From Halegenticoccus tardaugens (GTDB lineage: Archaea; Halobacteriota; Halobacteria; Halobacteriales; Haloferacaceae), in contig NZ_SDIC01000008.1 in the NCBI RefSeq assembly GCF_004116405.1, positions 62,001 to 126,000 of the forward strand: DNA of 64,000 nt, written 5' to 3'. Under the pieces are notes generated by a model. The model was given only the letters and a program-made list of their open reading frames with translations, did not search any database and had not been told where the DNA came from. The translations under genes and the position numbers were made by a program. Positions 36,674-45,089 of the stretch are shown here, piece by piece (position 1 is the stretch's first letter; every line of letters starts with the position of its first letter).

Positions 36674-37489
36674 ATGAACACGGACACGAAACGTTATCAT
36701 GAACGGGTCGTCAGGCATGTCGAGCCTGTCGAAGAGACGCGCGTCGCGAGGGTGGTGATGGAGCGACGGGGCGAAGCGGCCAACTCGTTTACACCTGCGA
36801 TGGTCGACGCGCTGACGGAGGCAGTCGAGGAGGCGGTTGACGACGTGCAGTCCGTAGTGTTGATCGGTGAGGGTGAGTTCTCCGTCGGGGCCGACCTCCG
36901 GAGGTTCAAAGAGACGCCACCCGAGATACGACCATCGCTAATCGATCAGACTGCTGCCGCGTCGAATCGATTCATCCGGGCGATCCGAACCGCCGAGACG
37001 CCGGTTATCGCCGCCATCTGGGGTGCGGCCGCAGGCGGTGGACTCGGCTTTGCGCTCGCTTGTGACCTCGTCGTCATGCACGAGGAGTCGGTACTGGACA
37101 CCGCGTACGCCCGGATCGGCCTCACGCCCGACAACGCGACGCCGTTCTTCCTGACGCAGACGGTCGGGCCGTACCGAGCGAGAGAACTGCTGTTTGCACC
37201 GCGTTCCATCGAGGCGGCCGAGGCGGAGGAGCTCGGCCTCGCGAACGTTGTGTACGGCGGGTCGGCAGCCGAGTTCCGAACTCGAGCGATGGAGTACGCG
37301 GCGACGATGACGATGCCTCCGAGGGGCGTCCAAGCAGAGACGAAGACGCTCGTCGATACGGCGCTGTTCGGCGACCTTGACCGACATCTCGAACGCGAAC
37401 GTGACACGATAAAGCGTATCAGCGACTCCGAGACGTTTGACGAAGGACTGACCGCGTTCTTCGAGAAACGATCCCCGGACTGGACGTGA
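36674..37489 (+). CDS. Enoyl-CoA hydratase/isomerase-like protein
   Basis: About 271 residues from MNTDTKRYHERVV; the frame upstream overlaps the LivF remnant and is not homologous. Crotonase motifs: FSVGADLRRF (oxyanion loop), WGAAAGGGLGFALACDL and ARIGLTPDNATPFF. The first hydratase Glu is absent (TAYARIGL), and the PDN motif places an Asp like PaaG-type isomerases. It may act on epoxide or enoyl-CoA isomers. The next hydratase follows after 93 bp in the same direction. Confidence 0.85.
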   Translation: MNTDTKRYHERVVRHVEPVEETRVARVVMERRGEAANSFTPAMVDALTEAVEEAVDDVQSVVLIGEGEFSVGADLRRFKETPPEIRPSLIDQTAAASNRFIRAIRTAETPVIAAIWGAAAGGGLGFALACDLVVMHEESVLDTAYARIGLTPDNATPFFLTQTVGPYRARELLFAPRSIEAAEAEELGLANVVYGGSAAEFRTRAMEYAATMTMPPRGVQAETKTLVDTALFGDLDRHLERERDTIKRISDSETFDEGLTAFFEKRSPDWT

Positions 37490-37582
37490 GCGCAGGACAG
37501 GCGTAGAACGACGCCTCGCGTCGAGCGTCCTACGCCGCTTTTACCGAAAAAACCATTATAGTAGCTACGGTTGGTGTGACCA

Positions 37583-38359
37583 ATGGGCTATGAGACACTC
37601 GACGTGACGGTCAAAAACGGCGTCGCGACCGTTCAGCTCGCGAACGAACCGGTCAACGCGATCAGTCAGGAGGTGCGCTACGAACTCGCTGATGCGGTCG
37701 ACGAACTTCGCGACGACCGAATCCGCGTCGGCGTCTTCGCCGGCGCGGACGACGTGTTCTCGGTCGGCGCTGACATCAGTTTGTTCGAGGAGGCCCAACA
37801 GTGGACGACACAGGAGTTTCGGTCGAACTCCCGGGTACTGGGACGGGTGTTCACCGGTATCGAAGAGCTGGAGAAACCAGTGATCGCCGCCATTACCGGC
37901 ACCTGCGTCGGCGGTGGGCTCGAACTCGCACTCGCGTGTGACGTCCGGATCGCGAGACCGGATGCGACGTTCGGGTTCCCTGAACACAACATCGGGCTCA
38001 TCCCCGGACTCGGTGGCTGTTCGCGGTTCGTCCAGGTCGTCGGTGCGGGGAAAGCGAAAGACCTCATCTTCACGGGCGAACTGTTCGACGGGAAGAGAGC
38101 CCACAGTCTTGGCGTCGTCGAACGACTCTCGGACACCCCGTCGGTGACGGCACAGGAGTACGCCAAGGACCTGCTCGATCAACCGCCGCAGGCACTCGGC
38201 CTCGCCAAGCGAGTGATCAACACGGCTCGGGACACCGACATGCAGACGGCGGGGGTCGTCGAGTCGCTCGCACAGAGCACGCTTATCAAGACGCAGGACC
38301 ACGCGGAGGGGATTCGCGCGTTCCGTGACAAGCGCGACCCGGAGTTCGAAGGGAAGTAA
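37583..38359 (+). CDS. Enoyl-CoA hydratase
   Basis: The 258-residue crotonase-fold protein has VFSVGADISLF, ITGTCVGGGLELALACDVRI and FGFPEHNIGLIPGLGGCSRF with the first catalytic Glu. The second position is Asp (GKAKDLIFTGE). It is full length with the usual C-terminal FRDKRDPEFEGK. Its promoter is probably in the AT-rich 93-bp gap upstream (TTTTACCGAAAAAACCATTA). Confidence 0.88.
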   Translation: MGYETLDVTVKNGVATVQLANEPVNAISQEVRYELADAVDELRDDRIRVGVFAGADDVFSVGADISLFEEAQQWTTQEFRSNSRVLGRVFTGIEELEKPVIAAITGTCVGGGLELALACDVRIARPDATFGFPEHNIGLIPGLGGCSRFVQVVGAGKAKDLIFTGELFDGKRAHSLGVVERLSDTPSVTAQEYAKDLLDQPPQALGLAKRVINTARDTDMQTAGVVESLAQSTLIKTQDHAEGIRAFRDKRDPEFEGK

Positions 38360-38532
38360 CGGGCGGCGTTCGAACACGATTTCTCAGGGAACAGCGCGCG
38401 ACGGTGGAAGCAACTGTGACTCCGATCGCCAACGCCAATGGCTCGCCGTACACGTTCGGTTGTCGACCTCATGGCGAGGACTCGCCTGCGAGTCAGGACG
38501 GCGTTTACAGGTCGAGAAAACAGGCTACGGTA
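38360..38532. other. Short convergent spacer
   Basis: 173 bases between the convergent ends of the hydratase and MBL genes; no ORF or clear terminator stem was recognised. Confidence 0.3.
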
Positions 38533-39495
38533 TCAGTGGTTCATCGAGCGTTCCACCGCCTGTTTCGACCGTGCGGTCGCTCGGTAGGTGCGGGGTTGTT
38601 CGTCGACTCGCTCGACGAAACCGAGCGTCTCTGCGTACGTGAGATGAGCCGCGGCTTCACCCGCACCCATCTTGGCATGGATACCGGACATCTCCCCAAA
38701 GAGGGTCCGGGCGACTTCCCACGGAGTCACCATCTCCTCTGTCGGCGTCGCCTCGACGACGGCACGGACGCGCTCTCGGTGGTGCTCTCTCGTCGTCTCG
38801 ATGCGCTCGGGGAGGCAAACCGACTGCCCGTGACCGGGACGCGCTCGCGGGTCAACGTCCAACTCGGAGAGACGGTCGAGCGTGTCAAGATACGTCGCCA
38901 ACGGGTTCTCTCCATCGGTACGGGTGTCGCTCCCGCCGACGTTAGGAGTGTACATGGGAAGCACCGCGTCACCGGTGTAGAGCGTTCGGTCCGCCCGAAC
39001 GGCGACATGGCCACACGTATGTCCGGGCGTGTGGTGCAACGTGAGACCGACGACGCTGTCTCCATCCTCATGTCCGACCACGGGGACGGTGTCAGGAATC
39101 GACGAGGGGGCGTCGCTCGCTCGGACATTGGAGACGACCGGGGCCGGCACGCCCCACCGTTCGAGAGTGGCCGCGTCTCGTCGCGTCCGTCGACGTCGCG
39201 CCACCGCATAGTCGCTGAGCAACGGTACATCCTGGACATGCATGTGGATTCGCGCCTTTGCGGCCGTCGCTAGACGCGGCGCGAGACCCGCGTGGTCGGA
39301 GTGCCAGTGGGTCACAAGGATCTCCCCGACGTCCGTGAGGTCGAGTCCACGGTCGTCGAGTCCGGCACAGAGCGTCGCGTACGGTCTGTCACCTGATGGC
39401 CCGGGATCGATGACGACTCCACGCTTTGGGAAGACGTACGTGCTGTTTTCGCCCTCTGGACTCCCGTGCTCGTGAGGGATGCGGAACGCGGTCAT
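38533..39495 (-). CDS. MBL-fold metallo-hydrolase
   Basis: The 320-residue protein has the metal motif THWHSDHAG (HxHxDH), the further His in HHTPGHTCGH and the Asp in LYTGDAVLP. A C-terminal winged-helix-like extension (about 250-315: TPWEVARTLFGEMSG, AAHLTYAETLGFVERVD) is typical of LACTB2-like hydrolases. It likely hydrolyses a thioester or similar bond; the target is unknown. It sits among beta-oxidation genes and is in line with the gamma-CA gene 61 bp upstream. Confidence 0.88.
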   Translation of the reverse strand: MTAFRIPHEHGSPEGENSTYVFPKRGVVIDPGPSGDRPYATLCAGLDDRGLDLTDVGEILVTHWHSDHAGLAPRLATAAKARIHMHVQDVPLLSDYAVARRRRTRRDAATLERWGVPAPVVSNVRASDAPSSIPDTVPVVGHEDGDSVVGLTLHHTPGHTCGHVAVRADRTLYTGDAVLPMYTPNVGGSDTRTDGENPLATYLDTLDRLSELDVDPRARPGHGQSVCLPERIETTREHHRERVRAVVEATPTEEMVTPWEVARTLFGEMSGIHAKMGAGEAAAHLTYAETLGFVERVDEQPRTYRATARSKQAVERSMNH

Positions 39496-39556
39496 AGTCG
39501 TGCGAGTAAGTATTGCATGAACGATCGCCGGGGAACCCGTCGCTCTGTCGTTGCCG

Positions 39557-40063
39557 TCATTCGAATCGCCCTGTCTGTTTGTATTCCTGCCCCATCTGGA
39601 GGTAGTGGTCGTGCACTCGGTCGATTTCCGCCCGTTGAGCGTCGCTCAGGGGACGCGTCTCCGCTGGGACACCGTAGGCGAGATGTCCCTCCGGGACGGT
39701 TTGTCCCTGTCTGACGAGACTCCCTGCCGCGACGAGACAGTTCGGCCCGACCGTCGCGTCCCGAAGCACCGCGCTGTTAATCCCAACCAACGAGTGTTCA
39801 CCGACGGTGGCGTAGTCGACGACGGCGCTGTGGCCGACCGACACCTCATCTTCGAGGGCGGCCCCATGGAGCATCGTAAACTCCTGGACGTTGCACTCGT
39901 CACCAACGGTCGTCGGGACACCATCCTCGTCGCCCCGTAGACAGACAAACGGCCAGAGACTCGACTGCTCACCGACTGTGACGTCCCCGATGAGGTAGGC
40001 CATCTTGGAGACGAACGCCGACTCTGCAACTGTCGGTAGCGCTCCGTAGATCGACTCTTGCAT
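39557..40063 (-). CDS. Gamma-carbonic-anhydrase-family hexapeptide protein (PaaY-like)
   Basis: About 168 residues from MQESIYGALP (an ATG nine codons upstream is an alternative). Left-handed beta-helix hexapeptide repeats run through ...VTVGEQSSLWPFVCLRGDE..., with His ligands of the metal site in FTMLHGAALEDEVSVGHSAVV. In bacterial paa clusters PaaY is a thioesterase of this fold, which rescues pathway inhibition. The position beside 3-hydroxyacyl-CoA dehydrogenase and hydratase genes agrees. It is divergent from the dehydrogenase gene at 40229. Confidence 0.85.
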   Translation of the reverse strand: MQESIYGALPTVAESAFVSKMAYLIGDVTVGEQSSLWPFVCLRGDEDGVPTTVGDECNVQEFTMLHGAALEDEVSVGHSAVVDYATVGEHSLVGINSAVLRDATVGPNCLVAAGSLVRQGQTVPEGHLAYGVPAETRPLSDAQRAEIDRVHDHYLQMGQEYKQTGRFE

Positions 40064-40228
40064 GTACGGTGCCTTATCGACCACCCACATGATTCTTCCG
40101 CTGGAGTTGAGACAAGCCGTTCTTCCACCGCTGCCGAGACGGGTCGTTCCGCTGGTGCGCCTAGAAGAGGACGCGTCGATACCTCTCCGATACGAAAATT
40201 TAAGGTGGCCGCTGTGCCGTGTTGAGGT

Positions 40229-41113
40229 ATGCGAGTTACTGTACTAGGCGCAGGTACGATGGGCCATGGCATCGCGCAGGTCAGTGCGATGGCCGGTCAC
40301 GAAGTGGTCCTTCGGGACCTCGAAGCGGAGTTAGTAGCCGACGGAATCGACGCCATCCGAGCGAACTTGGAGGGTGGAGTCGAGCGGGACAAGGTGTCCC
40401 GAGAGGAGATGGCCGCGACGCTCGACCGGATTTCCGGCGAGACGGACCTCCAAACGGCGGTAGACGGGGCCGGCCTCGTGGTCGAAGCGGTGCCGGAGAA
40501 ACTCGACCTGAAGCAGAGTGTCCTATCAGAATCTGAAGAATTCCTCGACGAACGCGCCGTGCTCGCGACCAACACGTCGTCGCTCTCCGTAACCGAACTG
40601 GCGAGCGCGCTTGAGCGATCTGACCAATTCGTAGGGTTGCACTTCTTCAATCCGGTTCACATTATGTCGCTCGTCGAGGTCATCGTCGCCGAGCGGACGG
40701 GCGACGAGACGCTCGAGTTCGCCACTGATTACGTTGAAAGCGTCGAGAAGACCCCAGTCGTCGTGCGCGACGCACCGGGGTTCGCCTCCTCTAGGCTCGG
40801 CGTCGCGCTCGGCGTCGAAGCGATTCGGATGGTAGAGGAGGGTGTCGCCTCGCCGCGGGACATCGACAACGCAATGGAGCTCGGCTACAATCACCCAATG
40901 GGACCGCTCGAACTGACGGACGTTGTCGGACTGGACGTCCGCCTCGACATCCTCGAGTACCTCCGCGAGGAACTCGGCGAGCGGTTCAAGCCGCCGCAGT
41001 TGCTCAAGCGCAAAGTGCGGGCCGGGAAAAACGGGAAGAAGTCTGGCGAGGGGTTCTACGTCTGGGAGAACGGCGAACCGGTCGCGACGAGTGGCGAGTG
41101 GAGCAACCAATGA
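40229..41113 (+). CDS. 3-Hydroxyacyl-CoA dehydrogenase (PaaH-like)
   Basis: The 294-residue NAD-dependent enzyme has the dinucleotide motif VLGAGTMGHGIAQVSAMAG at the N-terminus, the catalytic His in VGLHFFNPVHIM, and the NAD-domain/C-domain junction VVVRDAPGFASSRLG. The C-terminal domain is complete (NHPMGPLELTDVVGLD). It oxidises 3-hydroxyacyl-CoA to 3-ketoacyl-CoA. The downstream hydratase starts 4 bp inside its end (ATGA overlap at 41110), so both steps are co-expressed. A preceding TTTAAGG stretch at 40199-40205 is a candidate promoter element. Confidence 0.93.
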   Translation: MRVTVLGAGTMGHGIAQVSAMAGHEVVLRDLEAELVADGIDAIRANLEGGVERDKVSREEMAATLDRISGETDLQTAVDGAGLVVEAVPEKLDLKQSVLSESEEFLDERAVLATNTSSLSVTELASALERSDQFVGLHFFNPVHIMSLVEVIVAERTGDETLEFATDYVESVEKTPVVVRDAPGFASSRLGVALGVEAIRMVEEGVASPRDIDNAMELGYNHPMGPLELTDVVGLDVRLDILEYLREELGERFKPPQLLKRKVRAGKNGKKSGEGFYVWENGEPVATSGEWSNQ

Positions 41114-41919
41114 CAGACAACCCGGAGACCGTATTTGCGGCAGACTACGAGACGATCTGCGTCGACCGCGGCGATGGTGTCACCACGATCACGATCGATC
41201 GACCGGACGCTCGCAACGCGTTGAACGCGACGGTCCGTGACGAACTGTCGACCGTACTGCCGGCCGTCGAGGCATCCGACAGTCGCGTCGTCGTCATCAC
41301 CGGGTCGGCAGAGTGTAACGCCTTCGTCGCCGGTGCCGACGTCAACGAACTCCGCGAACGAGGGATGCTCGAACAGCGGCGGGCGAGTGAGCGTCCCCGT
41401 GTCTACGAGGTTGTCGCGGAAATGAAGACGCCAGTCGTCGCCCACATCAACGGTCACGCGCTTGGTGGTGGACTCGAGTTGGCAACGGCCTGCGACATCC
41501 GCATTGCTCAGTCCGGGGCGAAACTCGGACAGCCCGAGATCAACCTGGGTCTCATCCCCGGCGGCGGCGGCACCCAGCGGTTACCGCGGCTTGTCGGTGA
41601 GGGACAGGCGATGAAGCTCGTCCTCTCAGGTGAACTCGTCGACGCGGAGGAGGCCGCCGGCATCGGTCTCGTCGACGAGGTCTGTGCGCCAGACGAGATC
41701 GAAGAGCGGGTCGGGGCGCTCACCGAGTCAATCGCGGCGAAGAGCCCCGTCGCACTCGAGTTCGCCAAGGAGAGCGTCCGAGCGGCATCTCGGATGGGAC
41801 TCGACGAAGGCATCGATTATGAGGCGGAGCTGTTCGTACAACTGTTCGCCACCGAAGACAAAAACGAGGGTATCGACGCCTTCTTCGAGGGTCGCGACCC
41901 GCAGTGGAAAGGACGCTAA
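41110..41919 (+). CDS. Enoyl-CoA hydratase (PaaF-like)
   Basis: About 269 residues from MTDNPETVF; this start overlaps the dehydrogenase stop by 4 bp and is preferred to the ATG four codons upstream. Crotonase motifs: NAFVAGADVNEL, INGHALGGGLELATACDIRI and GQPEINLGLIPGGGGTQRLP with one catalytic Glu; the second is Lys (GQAMKLVLSGE). Its C-terminus is almost identical to the fragment at 10901, showing a former duplicate. Confidence 0.9.
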   Translation: MTDNPETVFAADYETICVDRGDGVTTITIDRPDARNALNATVRDELSTVLPAVEASDSRVVVITGSAECNAFVAGADVNELRERGMLEQRRASERPRVYEVVAEMKTPVVAHINGHALGGGLELATACDIRIAQSGAKLGQPEINLGLIPGGGGTQRLPRLVGEGQAMKLVLSGELVDAEEAAGIGLVDEVCAPDEIEERVGALTESIAAKSPVALEFAKESVRAASRMGLDEGIDYEAELFVQLFATEDKNEGIDAFFEGRDPQWKGR

Positions 41920-41975
41920 TCGATATTCGAACGAGACTCCGAACGGCAAAACAGTTAATGTCCGCCGATCCCCCC

Positions 41976-42740
41976 TCACGCCAGTAACTCAAGGATCGAT
42001 GTCGAGAGGATTAACATGCCGACAGGGAGGACAATCTCGTCGATGTCGAACCGCGACGTCTGGTGACCGCTCGGGTTGCTCGCGCGATCCCGAGGTAGGT
42101 CGCGGTGCCGCCGTTCTGGCTGACGGTCCGCATCAGGTAAGTCCCGTCCTCGCTGGCACCCAAGACTCCCGTGGGATAACGTTGTCGACGCCATCGACGC
42201 CCTCAGCGACGTTGGCGACGAGATCGACCATCGGCTGGAAACATTCCTACCGAATCACCTCCCCGATGACCGAGATGTCGACCGAGCAGTCGTGCATCTC
42301 CGCCGCGGAGTTGGGACAGCGGTAGACCGACTCGCGCATGTATTCCATCAGTTCGGTCTCGTCGCCGCGGATCTCCAGGTTCGCAGTCGCGTGATTGGCG
42401 ATCACGTCGGCGGCGTTGTCCGACCAGAGCTCGCCGACGCTCACCCGTGTCGACTCCTCCGCGTGGCAGGGGACTCCGTATATATTGCTGGCAGCAGTCA
42501 CCAACGCTTGGACCGTGTTCCGCCCGATGTTCAGCGCGAAACCGGCGTGTGCCGACTTACCTTCGAAGGTGATGTCGAATCGGGAAGAGTGCGAGTGCTT
42601 CGTCGAGACCGGCCACGACGGTCCCCCCTCCCGTGTCAGAGACCGGAGCACGGCCGATCGAGATCAGTGCCTTATCGGTCGCAAGCCATTCGATAGCGTC
42701 CTCGCCCGATTCGTCCCCGGTAGGTTCAGTCACGATCCGT
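41976..42740 (-). pseudogene. M20-family amidohydrolase, disrupted
   Basis: On the minus strand, FDITFEGKSAHAGFALNIGR (dimerisation-domain hallmark with His), YGVPCHAEESTRVSVGEL, NHATANLEIRGDETELMEYM and a C-terminal FDIDEIVLPVGMLIL occur in order but in different frames, with the segment 42190-42250 broken. The ATG region is lost upstream. Intact members (AbgB/ILR1-like) hydrolyse N-acyl-amino acids or aminobenzoyl-glutamate. It is convergent with the hydratase gene. Confidence 0.78.
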
Positions 42741-42912
42741 ATCCGCCCGTCGCTGGTCCGCCCCAGTCCGCCGCGACGCTCGAGCGACTAGGGCTGCGGG
42801 TATCGTCGACGGTGAGACGTCGATCGGCGACCCGCCCACGGACAGAACGGGTACGGAGTCTACAGGCCGAGACGAGATCGACTGAAACCTACCGCGATCG
42901 ACCGCTCGCGGG

Positions 42913-43185
42913 TCATCGGAGCTCCATTCCTTTGGCGCGTTCGACCGCGAGGTCCGTGACCTCGTCGATGGAGCTGTCGGAGCGGTCCGCGAGAACACGG
43001 ACCAACATGCCGAGCTGGATCGCGGCCGTCTCCTGGAGTTCCGTCGCATCTTCGGTGTCGTTTCCGAAGTAGTACTCGTGTCGGCCGTCGTCGTGGACGA
43101 GTCCAGTATAAACCGACAAGAGATCGTCGTCGGCAATCGCGTCGGCAGTCCGTGCTCGTAGTTCCTCGAACTGGGGGTTTGTCAT
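42913..43185 (-). CDS. Small acidic hypothetical protein
   Basis: A 90-residue acidic protein (TADAIADDDLLSVYTGLVHDD, NDTEDATELQETAAIQLGML) predicted mostly helical, with haloarchaeal composition. No transmembrane segment, cysteine or known motif. It lies upstream of the formate-dehydrogenase-like genes on the opposite strand. Function unknown. Confidence 0.7.
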   Translation of the reverse strand: MTNPQFEELRARTADAIADDDLLSVYTGLVHDDGRHEYYFGNDTEDATELQETAAIQLGMLVRVLADRSDSSIDEVTDLAVERAKGMELR

Positions 43186-43568
43186 CGTTCCGGCAAAGCG
43201 GTCGACGCCTACTCAACGCTTCGGTACCGTCCGTCGTGATACCATCAGGGTCGTTGAGTCGCCTTCTCGAGGTGAAGCAATAACGCGTTCGGCAATCGAG
43301 CTTCGGCCGATGATAACTGCTCGATCGATCGGACTTGCTGTCGTCACGCTCGTGATCGCGTGCGTACTCGGCCGTCGATAACAACGGAGCCCGCACTAGA
43401 GCCGCCGTTCTGAACGAGCAGCGGATAGTTCCGGCAGTGCGATGCAACATCCCCTCCGGCAGTGCGGCCCCCTATGAGCGATACGTATCCATCTCGGAAC
43501 CGGTCGACGTACGCCACACTATCGCTTTCGAGTAGTTTTTAGTACCGGACGGGGAATTGTGGGTAACA
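43186..43568. other. Divergent spacer before the FDH-like genes
   Basis: About 380 bases between the small acidic gene and the NuoF-like gene. TTTTTAGTA at 43535-43543, about 25-30 bp before the ATG, is a candidate TATA element. No other feature was recognised. Confidence 0.4.
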
Positions 43569-45089
43569 ATGACGGTTGTCTCAGGAAGCGTTCGCTGTTC
43601 GCCGATCGTCCGTGTGTCGGCGGAGATCGGAGCGAGCCGCGGTGATCACGTCTACGCTGCTGCTCGCGACGCCGCGGGCTCCGTTCCGGTCGTTCGAACG
43701 GGACCGACCGGCATCGTCGAGCTCGAGCCGTTGCTTCTCGCGACCGATGGCGAACGGACAGGATTCTTTTATTCGCCTGCCCCGTCGACGGCTCGCAAAC
43801 TCGCGGCCGAGCTAGACTCGAGCGGACTGCCGGTCGACCGCGCCGATGCAGTCGTCGAACACGACCGGGACGCTCCGTCACTCCCGGTTCCCGACACGGG
43901 GCCGCTGTCGGTTGGTCACCGACGCGTCCTCGGACCGTGCGGCTGGGTCGACCCGCTCGAACCGACCGACTACGAACTCCGTTCGACCGAGCAGAACGTC
44001 GGCGCTACTGACGCGGGGATCCTCGGTCGTGGAAGAGGTGACGCGCTCGCGGACGAGTCGGCCGCCGACGCGTGGGAATTGGCCCGCGAGACGGACGGCG
44101 AGCCCGTCGTCGTCGTCAACGCTAACGAGCCAGACGATCGACAGCGAGTCGACCGGACGTTGCTCGCCGGCGCGCCGATCGCAGTCCTTGATGGGGTCGC
44201 GGCGGTCGCGGCGTCAGTCGGTGCCGAGGACGCGGTGATTTATCTGAACGAACGCGAGAAGATACTCCAGCGCCACGTGCAACGGGCTGTGAACGCGGCC
44301 GCAGACGAACTTCAGGTCGTCCCAGACATCGTCGTTGGTCCCGATGAGTACCGCGCCGGTGCACCGACGGCTGCGCTCGAGGCGATGGAGGGGGCGGATC
44401 GAATCGAGCCGCGTCGGCAACCCCCGACGCCGGCCGAGCACGGCCTCTACGGTCGGCCGACGATCGTGCATACACCGCGGACGTTCGTACAGGTCCAGCG
44501 AGCGCTTTGCGAGCCGTCGTCGTTCGACGCGGACGCTTCGGATCCGGGGACGCGGCTCGTGACCGTCACCGGCGACGTTGACGCGCCGGCAATCGTCGAA
44601 CTGGACTCGACGACGGTACTCGCGGCGAGCCGGGATGCCGTTTCGATGGACGGCTCGTTCAAGATGGCCTGTGTCGGTGGCGTTTTCGGCGGGATAACCG
44701 CTGATTTAGATGTCGTTCCTACCGCGCCGTCGCTCATCGCCGCGGGGCTTGGAACCGACGGCGTCGTCGAACTGTTATGCGACGAACGATGTGCTGTCGC
44801 GACCGCCGGCAAGCGGGCGAGCTTCGCCTCACGGGAGAACAGCGGACGGTGTGTTCCGGGGCGAGAGGGAACGAAACAGCTCACGGAACTGCTCCGAGAG
44901 ATCTATCAGGGATCTCATCGAATAGACGACATTCGCGAACTGGGGCGAGTAATGGAACGGACGAGCAACTGCCAGATCGGCACCCACGCACCGCGTCCGG
45001 TTGTAACGGCCATGGACGAGTTCGGACCCGAATTTCGGGAACACGCTACTGGACGATGTCCCAACGGGACGTGTACTGAGAATCTATGA
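43569..45089 (+). CDS. NuoF-like subunit beside a formate dehydrogenase, degenerate motifs
   Basis: About 506 residues from MTVVSGSV (a TTG four codons upstream is a weaker start). It resembles the NADH/FMN subunit of complex I and NAD-linked formate dehydrogenases: VVVVNANEPDDRQRVDRTLL equals the NADH-binding NADEgeP block and SFKMACVGGVFGGI the SLBB part. The cluster region is ENSGRCVPGREGTKQ where family members have ESCGxCxPCR, and a further Cys is in TSNCQIGTHAPRPV. The FMN loop GRGGAGFPTG is reduced to GRGRGDALAD. Full FMN/NADH/4Fe-4S binding is therefore doubtful. It overlaps fdhA by 4 bp. Confidence 0.8.
   Translation: MTVVSGSVRCSPIVRVSAEIGASRGDHVYAAARDAAGSVPVVRTGPTGIVELEPLLLATDGERTGFFYSPAPSTARKLAAELDSSGLPVDRADAVVEHDRDAPSLPVPDTGPLSVGHRRVLGPCGWVDPLEPTDYELRSTEQNVGATDAGILGRGRGDALADESAADAWELARETDGEPVVVVNANEPDDRQRVDRTLLAGAPIAVLDGVAAVAASVGAEDAVIYLNEREKILQRHVQRAVNAAADELQVVPDIVVGPDEYRAGAPTAALEAMEGADRIEPRRQPPTPAEHGLYGRPTIVHTPRTFVQVQRALCEPSSFDADASDPGTRLVTVTGDVDAPAIVELDSTTVLAASRDAVSMDGSFKMACVGGVFGGITADLDVVPTAPSLIAAGLGTDGVVELLCDERCAVATAGKRASFASRENSGRCVPGREGTKQLTELLREIYQGSHRIDDIRELGRVMERTSNCQIGTHAPRPVVTAMDEFGPEFREHATGRCPNGTCTENL

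Noticed and set aside
38404..39273. 289-codon plus-strand ORF
   Set aside because: Antisense to the MBL hydrolase; composition basic and motif-free.
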